A stretch of 64,000 nucleotides of DNA from Megalobrama amblycephala (Eukaryota; Chordata; Actinopteri; Cypriniformes; Xenocyprididae). Position numbers and translations under genes: made by a program. Below, in pieces: positions 32,020 to 43,589 of this stretch (its first letter is position 1; every line of letters starts with the position of its first letter). The DNA lies in assembly GCF_018812025.1 (NCBI RefSeq), contig NC_063050.1:5340547-5404546 (forward strand). The letters are read 5' to 3'. The notes under the pieces were generated by a model that searched no databases, had not been told where the DNA came from, and saw only the letters and a program-made list of their open reading frames with translations.

Positions 32020-33029
32020 AGGTGTGTTCGACATCGGCTGCGGCTGGATGTAACCGATCGGCGAGATTAGCCGCGTGCGGGCGGGGAGGATCTGAAAACG
32101 GAGACGTGAAGTCGGACACTTTCTGCTTCCCGTAGTTACGCTCGCGCTGCGTTTGCATTGGTTTGCATACTTTATCACAGCTGAAGTGAAATAAATGCAA
32201 TATTTGACTAATACACTGATGTTTCAGAGACATTTTCATTCAAAACTTGATGTACTGCTTACAGCGTCTGTTTTTACAAGAATAAAGTTCAACATAAGCA
32301 TATGTTATTTAAATAACAATGTAGTGGGGTCTTTGTTTTCTATCCATTTTATTTTGATAAACATGACACAATACAACATCGCGACTACATGAAAAGAGCT
32401 TTAACTGTCATAAAAACACAGATTTTTGAGCATTAGTGGAGCTGAAGGCGTGACAATAAACACGAAACACACGTGATCGTTGTCATGCGGTGAATCCGGC
32501 CAATCAGGAAACAGCTGTGTCGTCATCAGCGCTCGTGCAGCTCCTCTTGAGAAACTGCGCTGGCTAACTCAGGCGGCTGATCTCGAATCGCTCTCGCGGT
32601 ACTTTAAAGCCATACGTCACAGTCACATGACATCAGTGCTGTCTCAAGTCGGACAACATTTCTTACCGGCATGCACTGCTTCAAGTCAGCCGCCGATCGG
32701 TCTTTGCGGCGCTGCATCAAGTCGAACAAGCCTAATAACAACCGAACATAACAGCCCGAAGCATAATATAAACAGGAGCAAAAGCATTCGTACATTGTAA
32801 CGTTGCAATCTCAACTATATCAGCAGTGAAAGCCGTTTTAAACGCTGCATTAAAAACTTTTTCCACATGTGAAAATGAGTGTAAAATCAACCAGTGCAAT
32901 TGCGTATGAGAAACTACAAGACTGCAAAGCGTAATCGGGATAAAAAACTACATTTTGTCTCATACAAATTACGTCAGCGTTATGACGTTGTCTTGGTGAG
33001 CCAATAACAGCCGAACATAACAGCCCGAA
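31966..33029. repeat. Local direct duplication, one copy split by a MITE
   Basis: About 85 bp are present twice: 31966-32019 continued at 32734-32768, and 32950-33033. Shared words are CATTTTGTCTCATACA, CAGCGTTATGACGTTGTCTT and AACATAACAGCCCGAA. The second copy is uninterrupted at the point where the first holds the 0.7-kb MITE, so it serves as an empty site. Confidence 0.75.
32020..32733. mobile_element. 0.7-kb MITE with AGGYKTGTTCGAC ends
   Basis: Inverted ends AGGTGTGTTCGAC and, reversed, AGGCTTGTTCGAC. A 3-bp duplication AAT (32017-32019 and 32734-32736) is supported by the empty site at 32993-33005. The inside is GC-richer than the surroundings. A 3-bp target fits the Harbinger or CACTA groups; the superfamily is not settled. 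No transposase. Confidence 0.7.
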
Positions 33030-33629
33030 GTAGAGATGGCAAGATGAAGCCTCATGAAGCATTGAAGCTTTTCAGCCAAGTGGTTCACAAAAGGGTTCAT
33101 TTCTTGAGGCTTCATTTGCTCACAATACCACCTGGTGGTCAAAGAGTGTAAAACAAGCAGATTCATTACAGATGACCTGATGTGATCTGATACACATTGT
33201 TTTGCGGCAGTTATGGCTTAGAAATAACGGTGAAGAAAAAAATCAATTTCCACAAAGACTTATATATTTATTTGAATGTAATGTGTATTTTCTGGTTGTA
33301 TATAATGATTGTATAACATAACTGTGTAATAAACGTATTGGTTTTTAAATGAATGGGTCTATTAAATGTGTGTAATAAATTCTTTGGTCAGGAGGGGGGA
33401 TATTATTATTCTAAAACCACACATTCTGAGGGGATCCCATGGGATTATATATCTGTCAAAATGTCGCGCCAAGATTCGAACCGCATCCAGTCGAACCACT
33501 CGAACCAGTCAGGCAGAAGCGAGGCTTCGAACGTCATCAATGACGTCATTGATCTAAAGCGCTTCACTGAAAGCTTCCGGGATTTCTCGACACACGCTCC
33601 GAAGCCTCGGCACAGACCGTAACATCACT
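33030..33629. mobile_element. hAT-type MITE (600 bp) with 8-bp target duplication
   Basis: AGCCCGAA occurs at 33022-33029 and 33630-33637, directly flanking the element, whose ends read TAGAGATGGCAAG and, reversed, AGTGATGTTACGG. An 8-bp duplication and this type of end are hAT hallmarks. The open frames inside are not conserved protein genes. Confidence 0.8.
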
Positions 33630-33637
33630 AGCCCGAA

Positions 33638-34052
33638 ACATATTATCAATGCATAAATACAGAAAAGTCATACAGCCAACAAAAAGGTGAATAAAGCTTT
33701 CGCCAGTTATGAAAACAATATGTTGAACAATACGCTGGCATCTTTTTCGGAGACTGGAGAAAAGCAGCAACAGATTTCGTTGAACTCTCAGAAAAAGTAC
33801 AGCTATGACTGGGGACACAGGCCGATTATATACAGACAGCCCCAGCAGGGGACGGAGCCTTGTTATTATTTGTCCGTGTTGGGGGTGAGCATGTGTTAAA
33901 GAAATTAACTCACCAGAAAATGCCTTACATGGCTATTTTTTTGTATAAATTACATTTGATCTGCAATGATAGAACCATATACCATGATATTACATAAATG
34001 TATAACAAAGATATGTGGTTAAAACTAGATATTAGAAAATTGTGTGCGCGTT

Positions 34053-34094
<42 letters not shown>

Positions 34095-35856
34095 TTATCA
34101 TATATATCTCATTTTTTTCATTTTTAGTTAAATAATTTCGTGTTCCATATTAACTCTAGAGAGAATAGCATTTTCATCAATGACCAAGAGATGGCACCAG
34201 AGCACTATATATTGTACCTGTAAAACCAGATGTTTTTTCACTCCGGGGGTGAAAAGGCCATATGAGCCAGATTATTTCCCCAAATGTCAGAGTGCACCCG
34301 AAAGACAACAGAAGATGCTTTTTGAAAGGATTTTCCATATGTGAAGGTGGTATTCCCCACAGACAAGATATTAAGATATCAAGTTTGTTATTTAAACAAA
34401 CTTTTAAAATGTGCGTGACTGCGGGTGTCACAAATGAGTTTGTATAAGACGCCAGACGTAAACATTCCAGAGCAATCTGTTTTCAGCAGAGTTGTTGTCT
34501 CAGAATGCTAATGGCCATTTTAATTTTTCTTAAAACTATAAGGGCATGAGGTGCAACATTAGGCTATTGGATTTATTTATCTATTTAGCTTATAGATTTA
34601 AATAGAATAAATCACCAACTGAATTATCTACTACGACCTGCAGAGGGACCATAGCAATCTTATAGCAGGACAGAGCGAATAAAATGCTTATGTCACATGT
34701 GTGTGCTTAGCTCAACCAAAAGGCTTCGGGTGCCCTTAGAATAAAGTATTTAAAAACATATGTTGAAGAGACATTTATCATTTGTAAAAATATAGGCATC
34801 CAGACTTTCCTGGGAAATCACTCTGTAAACAGTTCTCTGTCCCATCACCCGCTGCTTTGAGAAAACAGCATTTTCTCAGGTTTCACACATCACGTTCGCT
34901 TAGAAGACACACAGAGGGAGAGATTTTTAGACTTCATTGCATTCTTCTATTTGCATTAAGGATATCAAAAAGTAACTTTTTTCCCCTACTCTCTGAAAAA
35001 TATGTTGTTTTGTAAATAAATGTTCAATCCTGCTTTAGAAACATGCTTAATTTTATACAATTTATTTATAAACTTTTAAAATAAGTGAATGGTTTTCAAT
35101 TAACTTTTTGAAATATACTAAATATACTAAACACCATTTAGTAATCAACTGTTTGAACTGCTGTGATGTTGGAGTTTTTTAGGGATAAAAAAATAGTCAT
35201 GTCTATGGAAGACCTCAGCAAAACATGCCCACAAAAACTTCTTATGCTTTGACAAAGTTAAAATGAATATTCAACTACTTGATGAGCCTCATTTTGTGTG
35301 TTTAATATTTCATAAGCATTTGTAAACCAATTTCATTAGAACATCATTGCACGAGGAAATCTTTTCCTGGCTTTATTGTGATGTTTTTAAAGTTTCATGT
35401 GAATATTGTAAATACACAATTCTTATTTAAACTAATTACTGTTTTATGTCTCATTCTTTTAACCACTAGCAAACTCACGCTGTAAAATCTGATCATCCGA
35501 CCCATTTTAAATCTTGTAACTCAACCGATTTGGCTGATCATTACAACCTCATTTTGGGTGTTTAATATAATTTAGGTAAAACTATAATTAACTGGTCTCA
35601 GTAAATTTAGTAACTGTTTGTAATTCAGTGTATTATAATTTTATCACCAACTTCCTTAAAAGAACAGAATGATTGAAATGTGTGTAATCTATTTCATAAA
35701 ATACATTTATTCTTTTGATACGACTGTTTCTAGACTCGTGTTGCTTATCGTCTGCACAGACAGAGAGATGAGAGCGTCATAAATGACCCCGAGCAAGCCG
35801 GAATGTGGATGCCGTCACATCACACCCTCAAATATGGCCTGTCAGAGTTCAAAAAT
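33638..35856. other. Polinton-internal non-coding stretch
   Basis: About 2.2 kb with no recognisable exon. It contains the (AT)n run at 34055-34091 and otherwise plain AT-rich sequence. Whether it ever belonged to the Polinton or came from further insertions cannot be decided. It should once have held genes such as the ATPase or protease, but I see no trace of them. Confidence 0.45.
34055..34091. repeat. (AT)n microsatellite
   Basis: About eighteen TA dinucleotides in a row within the non-coding part of the Polinton. Confidence 0.9.
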
Positions 35857-36157
35857 GACCCTCAACCATTTAAAATCATCCGTCTGCCATTTAATCACCC
35901 AGAAGACATCCAGAGGTTCACAGGGCAACATCGCTATTCAAAATATGCGGACAAAGGTCATATCAATCCCCGGAGGATCTCCAACAATGTCAAAGGTAAT
36001 TGGGGTGATACGGTCAACCATGGGAGGGGGATGGGAAAACTTTGTGGGTGGCCCGTGGGGGAGGGGAACGTCGTGGGTGGCCCCAGGGGTCACAGGGGTC
36101 AGACAAGTCAAAGGTCATCATCAATCCTTTTGACACAAGGTGCAGGGTATCACTACT
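35857..36157 (-). repeat. Polinton right terminal inverted repeat
   Basis: Reverse complement of 14736-15039, ending GGTATCACTACT next to the GAGGTG duplication at 36158-36163. The open frames at 35783-36159 are translations of this repeat and not genes. Confidence 0.93.
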
Positions 36158-36163
36158 GAGGTG
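36158..36163. repeat. Right 6-bp target-site duplication of the Polinton
   Basis: GAGGTG, identical to 14730-14735. Confidence 0.9.
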
Positions 36164-36882
36164 ATTTGTAATGAATGAAGTAATTTCTCCTCAAGTTCAC
36201 ACAGGTATCATGACAAATATAATCCACACAGTTTCACAATCAAACGTGGGCACTGTGTATCCCACAAACATTTGAGAGGCTGTTGGGAGAGTGAGGGAAA
36301 GTTTAGGTCTCATTTTTTTTGGTTTCATGTTGAAAGGGTGTTTGTTGTGAATATTTAGATATATTGACTTTGTTCATAAAGTTTTTGTTTAGCTCACGGG
36401 CAGCATTTAAAAACAGCATGACCAGCTGTAAGTGGGAAATCTACTCACCTTCTGATAAAACTTGATATTTTTCACATTTACCATATTTGGAGGGGACTTA
36501 CATGTTTAAAAAGTTGTTGTTCAGCGTTAGCTTATTACGTTTATGTTGAAAATTTATTAATTTAATTTTTACATTTTGCATAATCTGTCTGTAAATGTTT
36601 GTATCCCCCAGGATACATTGCCAGTTTAGGGGTATAAATTAATTGAAAAAAGAGTGCTTGTTTGGCAATATGTGTTACATATTAACCACATTAAAAAAAA
36701 AAACATTTATTTTCTCATAACTTAAAGAAAACATTCGGTGTAAAATTCTGTTGAACAATAAATATAAGGCCTATTTATGAGTATATTAGCCTACTGTATC
36801 ATATTTAATATGCAAAATTCTAGGGCCTATAATTGATCAATATGACCAAAACTTTGCTGAAAAACTTGTTTTACACAATCTA
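36164..36882. other. AT-rich flank, nothing recognised
   Basis: Host sequence to the right of the Polinton. No gene, splice-site-bounded exon or repeat with definable ends was seen. Confidence 0.5.
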
Positions 36883-37310
36883 CACTGCAAAAAATGCTGT
36901 TCTTACTTAGAATTGTTGTCTTGTTTCCAGTCCAAATATCTAAAATTTCTTAGCTCAAGTTTTGTCTTATTATTTTCTTGTTTTTAGGAAAAATAAGTCA
37001 AAATTAAGTGAGTTTTTCCTTAAAATGAGCAAAATAATCAGCCAGTGGGGTAAGTAAAATAATCTTAATCCAAACTGAAAACAAGATTATATATCTTATT
37101 TTTGGTTTGATATGAAATTATTTTACTTACCCCACTGCCAGATTATTTTGCTTGTTTTAAGGAAAAACTCACTTAATTTTGAATTATTTTTCCTGAAAAC
37201 AAGAAAATAATTTTTACTTGTCAAGAAAATGCTTCTTGATTTAAGAACTGTAAGATATTTTGACTAGAAATAAGACAAAAACTCTAAGTAAGAACAGCAT
37301 TTTTGCAGTG
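36883..37310. mobile_element. Palindromic foldback MITE, 428 bp
   Basis: Starts CACTGCAAAAAATGCTG and ends CAGCATTTTTGCAGTG; the two halves are near-perfect reverse complements (CTTACTTAGA against TCTAAGTAAG, and GTAAGTAAAATAAT against ATTATTTTACTTAC). TA stands on both sides. It has no coding capacity and could extrude as a long hairpin. Confidence 0.85.
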
Positions 37311-37752
37311 TACTGCATTCCTTCTGTCCTCTGATTGATAATTCATACTTTTTTTCCAAGTAAAGTCTTTTTTTTTTTTTTTACTCAAAAGCAACTTGGG
37401 TTTACTTGATTATTCATGCATCATTTTTTAATATTAAAAAAATCTTTTTACATTTTTTCATGTTAATGTAAATGTCAAATATGACACAACAGGCTTTTGG
37501 GGAACATTTATTTGTCCATTTCTCAATTATCATTGAGCCCCACAAAGATAGTGAACCAGACGTGTGTGTATATATGAAATATGACACTCAAAAAAATATG
37601 TGAAAACTTGTATATAGTATATGCATTTGTTTTTTGCTGAGCATCATATTTATACTTCTGGGTTTTAAAGCTCATATATGCAATTCAATGATAATTGATA
37701 GAGGGAAAAATAAATATTCCCCAAAAGCCTGTTCTGTCATTTGACATTTACA

Positions 37753-38715
37753 TTAAAGGTGCCCTAGATTCAAAAATTGAATTTATATTGGCATAGTTAA
37801 ATAACAAGAGTTCAGTACATGGAAAAGACATACAGTGAGTCTCAAACTCCATTGTTTCCTCCTTCTTATATAAATCTAATTTGTTTAAAGGACCTCCGAA
37901 GAACAGGCAAATCTCAACATAACACAGACTGTTACGTAACAGTCGGGGTGTACGCCCCAATATTTGCATAATGCCAGCCCATGTTCAAGGGATTACACAA
38001 GCCAGTAATGTCTGGATCTGCACAGATGAAGCATCAGACTAGGTAAGCAAGCAAGAACAACAGCGAAAAATGGCAGATGGAGCAATAATAACTGACATAA
38101 TCCATGATATCATAATATTTTTACTGATATTTGTAAATTGTCTTTCTAAATGTTTCGTTAGCACGTTGCTAATGTACTGTTAAATGTGGTGAAAGTTACC
38201 ATCGTTTCTTACTGTATTCACGGAGACAAGAGCCGTCGCTATTTTCATTTTTAAACACTTGCAGTCTGTATAATTCATAAACACAACTTCATTCTTTACA
38301 AATCTCTCCAACAATGTAGCATTAGCCGTTAGCCACAGAGCATATAGCCTCAAATTCACTCAGAATAAAACATTAACATCCAAATAAATACTTTACTCAC
38401 ATAATTCGAAGCATGCATACAGCATGCATGACGAACATCTTGTAAAGATCCATTTGAGGGTTATATTAGCTGTGTGAACTTTGTAAATGCGCTGTAATAT
38501 AGTCGAGAGCTCGTTTGGCAGGGAGCGTGAACATTTAAAGGGGCGGCGTCGAGTGTAAATCAGTGCATTGTTAATGATGCCCCAAAATAGGCAGTTAAAA
38601 AAATTAATTTAAAAAAATCTATGGGGTATTTTGAGCTGAAACTTCACAAACACATTCAGGAGACACCTTAGATTTATATTACATCTTGTGAAAAAGCATT
38701 CTTGGGCACCTTTAA
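37753..38715. mobile_element. TTAA-flanked MITE with AAGGTGCCC ends
   Basis: TTAAAGGTGCCC at 37753 and GGGCACCTTTAA at 38704-38715 form inverted ends that include the TTAA targets. About 955 bp, no transposase. Its ends differ from the CCCTCTGG family, so it is a second TTAA-type family (Kolobok- or piggyBac-like). Confidence 0.75.
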
Positions 38716-39013
38716 CATGAAAAAATATATATAAAAAGAAGTTTTGATAACACTTTACAATAAGGTTCATTAGTTAAACATTAGTTAATGTATTAACTAA
38801 CATGAACTAACCAATACATCTGTTACTGTATTTACTGTAAGAAACCCCCCAACTGCCCATAAATGGAATCCAATGTCCTGGGCGAAGGTTAACGCGTGTA
38901 TGCCTTTTTAGCGCCCCTGTGAAGTTCACTTAATTTTACCTGTTTAATCTGACTCCAATTTCAAATGATTCGTATTCTTAGTTTGTGTTTCCAAATTAAT
39001 CACTGGTTATGCA

Positions 39014-40310
39014 TTAACCCTCTGGAGTCTGAGGCTGATTTGGGGCCTGGAGAAGTTTTGACATGCCCTGACATTTGTGCTTTTTTCAGTTGTTCATAAA
39101 CATATTAATGGAAAAAGTGTCATTACACTGTATTCAGCACAAACTAGGCTACAATAATATGTGAGGAACATGTATGTACATGTTTGTGTTTTTGAAGGAA
39201 TAACATTTATGCGTGGTTATTGAAAAAACAAAAAACTTAAGTCACTGAAATAAGGCCAAAAAAAGTATAGTAAATCTGTGTTTACAATACTTTAGGGTAT
39301 TGGAGGTTGTAAACTAGAGTTTTTGCTTCAAAATTATGTAAAAATTATGCTGCCTACTCCTTCATATAAAACAATATATTGATTTAGTTTCTGTAAGACA
39401 CTTTTTGCCAAGAAACACAGTATGCGTGGAGGCGTGAATCACCACTGAATAATGGGCCATTCTCAGCTGAGAAGACAAAAGAATTGGATAGTAATGAGCT
39501 GAAATGACTTGCATATTAATGAGGCATTTCAGTCAGGTAGGCTGTGAAAAAAACCTTCTGTGATGTCTCAAGCTCATCATGATATATGAAACATACAGAA
39601 AAATATTATTACAATAAAAAGTAATGGTTTTATATTATACTTTAAAATATAATGTATTTCTGTGATGCAAAGAGTCTGAATATAGGCTTTTAGTTTAAAA
39701 GCATGCACATTTGGAGAAATATTGGATTCTTAAATGCTTATGTCAATTTTCTATACAGAGGAGTTATATTTATTTAATATTCATTGTCATTACTATGAGC
39801 GCTGGTGTTTTCAATTCATCCTTGAAGTCGGAGGGCGCTCTCTGTGCATTTTTAGTCCACAAATTCATCTAAAAGAAGAAGAGGCTATTCCATGAATGGA
39901 GTTTCCAATTCATACTGCAGCCGGAGGGCGCTAAAGAAACAAAAACTCATCTAAAATTCATCTATAGAAGAAAAGAAAACAGGAACTAACTGCATGTCTT
40001 CTAGAGCTCCCTAACCATCACTTTTACATCCAGATAAACACTTTTCTATACAATAAATACACGATTGAGATGATGAATGCATGTATTGCCTCTGAATTTG
40101 CGTCTGAATAGCGCTCGCTCCGTGGGCGTGGCCGCATTAGCGGATAATGAGCTGAATCACGGACTTCTGACATGGCTCTCTTTTCATACAGATTACATAA
40201 ACACAGAAGGTTTGTTTTCGATTTGACTTACATGATTTAAAACCTGACATCTTAACGTTTTTTTAGACAAAAGTTTAATTTTTCTGTGATCAGTATTCAC
40301 TACTACAGAA
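39014..40310 (+). mobile_element. TTAA-target MITE, right end missing (copy 4)
   Basis: TTAA at 39014-39017, then CCCTCTGGAGTCTGAGG and parallel sequence to the complete copies up to about 40306 (ATCAGTATTCACTA), where similarity stops. About 350 bp of the right end are lost. Confidence 0.8.
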
Positions 40311-40879
40311 GATCCCACAGGACTGCTTTGCACTTTACCTTATATACACAGAGCAGAACAAAAGAATTGTAAATTTTTACTACACCAAAACCTGTTTTGG
40401 GGGGGAGAGGGGTGGGTTCTCACAACAGCACCCAAAAAGAGGACAGAATTTTGTTTTCAATCTTCTTCATAATACCAGTGAATGCTTGATCTCAGTTCCC
40501 ATTCAGTCGGTCACGTTCGACGTACGTTGGACAGACCGACGAATAGGAATCTCGCTAGAGAGGCCAATCTACTTCGAGTGTAACTAAAACGAGCCAATGC
40601 ACATTGGCATGCAATCATATGCATCAGCTGCTCGCCTCACAGCGCGGGTATATAATGAGCAGCAGGTGCGTTGCATCTTCAGCTTTTCGCTTCGGAGCCG
40701 AACGGTGTTTGTTCCTGTTCTCTGCAAGCGAGTGTCTGCTAGAAGACGAGTCAAGCTTTTTGGTTGAACTTCTCTTTTTTTCCGAGTGCGGGCGAACAGC
40801 ACAGCAGCAGGGTCGAAGTCCTCTCTTTTTCTGTTTTTGTTTCGTTTGCCGTTTTTGAGCAAATAGCTGTTTTGACAGC

Positions 40880-42400
40880 GTCAGAAGGCTGTTCTCACAA
40901 GCTGCCGCTTGTGTGTAAAAGCACAGCCACGGGACTGCCCGACACTCTGGGAGACCGTGGAGATCTGCGAGAGCAAACCTCTCGCTCCTCTGCGTGTCGT
41001 GTGCCGTCGAGCTGCCGGGCTGCAGCGCGGGTTGTCACGGCAACCCAGCGCTCGCTCGGTGCTCTAGATGCGCGGTTCCCTTGCATAATCTCCATTGTAG
41101 CGCCCTCTCTGGTGCACCAGAAGAGGTCTACTTTGCTGATATGGCTTGGGTGACATGAGGTTGAGGGGTTCCTTCGGGGAACCAACCCCCTAGGGCCCCT
41201 CCCTCTCTAGCGCATTGCAAGCTATGCAGTTTCTGGATTGGATTGCTGGTCCTTCTCATAGGGGAACCTAGCATTTCATTCAGAGCTCCAGCTGAGGGAC
41301 AGACGTCGATTGCAGCATCGGAGAGAGTGCTGTTATGCTCTGGAAATGAGGGTGACGCTGCCCACTGTAATGGTGCGTGTGCTTATGCTGACTCAGATTC
41401 AGAGTTTACAGCCATGCTTTCCTGGGTCTTCCAGATGTGCATGGAAAACTTGGCAGTATGGGGGTATGTTGGTGCCATAAATATGGAATGCCAAAAGTGC
41501 CAAAATCTGCATAAGTTTTTCCTCTCTCACTACCCTCTTGGATGGGGTGGCTGTACACAGACCACACCCACCCTGCATGTGAGGCCAAGGCACTCTTTTT
41601 GCATGAGGGTAGTTCTGTGCTGGGGTTGAGCTGCGCTTGTTGACTAACCGTGATCAAAGTCACGGCGCAGGCCCTCAGCCAGACGATGTCCACCTCAGTG
41701 GTCCAGAAGTGCCCCCTGGCTTACCTTGTGAGGTGCGAGAGGTTGTCAAGCTAAATGCTTTCTCAATGCTCCCATCTTACAAGGTGGCCTTTTCGGTGAC
41801 ACTGTCGAGGACTGAGCCCAGCAGTTCTCCTCAGTTAGTAGCGGATCGGGGAGCTTCCCATGACAAACCATTGAGTTCCTCTTGGGCCGCCCCTCAGTCT
41901 GCTCATCGCCAAGGGTGTCGTCCCCTGCAAGAAACTCTGGCCCAGCAGGCTCTGCTGTGTCCATTGCGGGGAGATGATGCCTCCCGTCTCTGCAGTTGTT
42001 TAAGTGGTTGGTGAGAATCACCCCTGAGACGGGCGACCCAGAGATGGGTGGGGCTGCTCTTCCACCCCTGGAGGAGGCCGGGTGGTAAATCCTTTTATTG
42101 GGTTTGTTTCTGTTCCGCCACTGACCCAAGAGGCAGCGGTACCCAAAATTAAAAGAGCAGTTCCTCCCTTTCCAGGTCTGAAGAGGGTTTGGAGAGCAGT
42201 GGGAGGAGAAAAACCTCACCACTCTCATCCCCCTCTTCTGTCGCCAGCGGACAGCAGCGAGCAGCGGGCAGCCAAAGCCTCGACTGCGGAACCAGGTAAG
42301 TGTTGCTTAGCACACTGTGACGCCGCTTCGGGCCGCCTCACAAAGAGAGCCCCCCGAGCCGTGTCCCTGTGTTCCACCTCGCTGCCCCGCTGCGGGTACG
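40880..42400 (+). pseudogene. Degenerate DIRS gag region
   Basis: Several overlapping short frames with no single long one. By position (between the left terminal repeat and the RT) this is where DIRS elements encode gag. I recognise no motif strong enough to place domains, and treat all frames here as decayed. Confidence 0.4.
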
Positions 42401-43562
42401 CCGGTGGTCCCTTTGGTCCCGCTTGTACGGTCTCTGCGAGCCTGGTTAGCGCTCCCCAGTCCGTCTCGCTGGCTCATTCGGACCATCAGGCTCGGCTATG
42501 CCATTCAGTTCGCCCGGCATCCCCCCAAGTTCAGGGACGTCCTTCACTACAGTGAAAGATGTCGTTGCCCCTGTCTTGCGTGCGGAGATCGCAGTCCTAC
42601 TGGCGGAGGACGCGATAGAGCCGGCCCCTCCAGCCGATATGAGGTCAGGGTTCTACAGTCCCTACTTCATTGTACCCAAAAAGAGCGGTCTGCTTCATAT
42701 GAGACTGCTTCAACACTGGCTTCACGGCAGAGTCCCGAGATGGGCGTGGCAACGCGGCACGTTCCGGGTGCCAATCACTCAGGAGTGCCGCCAAGCCTTC
42801 AGTCCGTGGTCGGACCCTTTGTTTCTCCGGGCAGGAGTGCCCCTAGAACAAGTGTCCCGGCATGCTGTGGTATTCACAGATGCTTCTGCCACCGGCTGGG
42901 GTGCCACGTACAACGGGCATGCAGTGTCAGGGGTTTGGACGGGACCCCATCTGCATTGGCACATCAATTGCCTCGAGTTGCTAGCAGTACGTCTTGCTCT
43001 GAGCCGCCTCAAAGGGCCGCTACAGGGCAAGCATGTACTGGTCCCTAAGGACAACACTGCGACCGTTGCGTACATCAACCGTCAAGGTGGTCTACGCTCC
43101 CGTCGCATGTCGCAACTCGCCCGCCATCTCCTCCTCTGGAGTCAGAAGCGTCTGAGGTCGCTTCGTGCCATTCTTGTCCCTGGTGTGCTCAGCCATGTGG
43201 CCGACGAGCTATCACGAGCTGAGCTGCCAGGAGAGTGGCGACTCCACCCCCAGGTGGTCCAGCTGATCTGGAGAGAGTTCGGAGAGGCTCAGGTAGACCT
43301 GTTTGCCTCACCGGAAACCTCCCACTGCCAGTTGTTTTACCCCCTGTCCGAGGGAACACTCGGGACAGACGCACTGGCACTCAGCTGGCCCCGGGGCCTT
43401 CGCAAATATGCGTTTCCCCCAGTGAGCCTACTTGCACAGACCCTGTGCAAAGTCAGGGAGGACGAGGAGCAGGTCCTCTTAGTTGCGCCCTATTGGCCCA
43501 ACCAGACCTGGTTCCCAGAACTTTCACTCCTTGCGACAGCCCTCCCTGGCCCATTCCTCTGA
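42400..43562 (+). pseudogene. DIRS reverse transcriptase/RNase H with the RT core deleted
   Basis: The N-terminal part reads LPSPSRWLIRTIRLGYAIQF and PPKFRDVL in one frame (42445-42545). After a shift, DVVAPVLRAEIAVLLAEDAI and SGFYSPYFIVPKKSG follow (to about 42690). The next residues are LLHMRLLQHWLHGRVPRW, which in DIRS elements lie roughly 200 residues later, after the catalytic YxDD palm. The palm and its motifs are absent: an in-frame deletion. RNase H then follows intact: VVFTDASATGWGA, INCLELLAVRLAL, PKDNTATVAYINRQGG and LSHVADELSR, to a stop at 43560. The product could not reverse-transcribe. Confidence 0.85.
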
Positions 43563-43589
43563 GGAAGGACCTTCTTCTCAGAGACGGGG

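Larger units (their letters stand above)
14736..36157. mobile_element. Maverick/Polinton virus-like DNA transposon, decayed and invaded by other elements
   Basis: Inverted repeats of about 300 bp begin AGTAGTGATACCCTGCACC at both ends, and Polinton ends characteristically start with AG. A 6-bp duplication (GAGGTG) flanks the whole. Inside are a retroviral-type integrase with chromodomain, a penton-like minor capsid, a pX-like protein, the double-jelly-roll major capsid and a protein-primed type B polymerase remnant, which together define the family. Of 21.4 kb, 8.0 kb is a later L2 insertion; a solo LTR and two MITEs add more, leaving roughly 11.6 kb of Polinton sequence against the usual 15-20 kb. 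The ATPase, the protease and most of the polymerase are absent. The element cannot move unaided. Exogenous adintovirus-like relatives exist, but the target duplication shows that this is an integrated copy. Confidence 0.95.

Noticed and set aside
33353..33622. 89-codon frame on the plus strand
   Set aside because: It lies wholly inside the hAT MITE and ends in its terminal repeat.
35783..36159. Two overlapping frames of about 117 codons
   Set aside because: They translate the Polinton right inverted repeat; the mirror frames appear at 14663-15096. No conserved protein.
40604..42014. Open frames around the left part of the DIRS element as host genes
   Set aside because: They overlap the DIRS terminal repeat and gag region, have no host-protein features or splice sites, and are mirrored at the right repeat.
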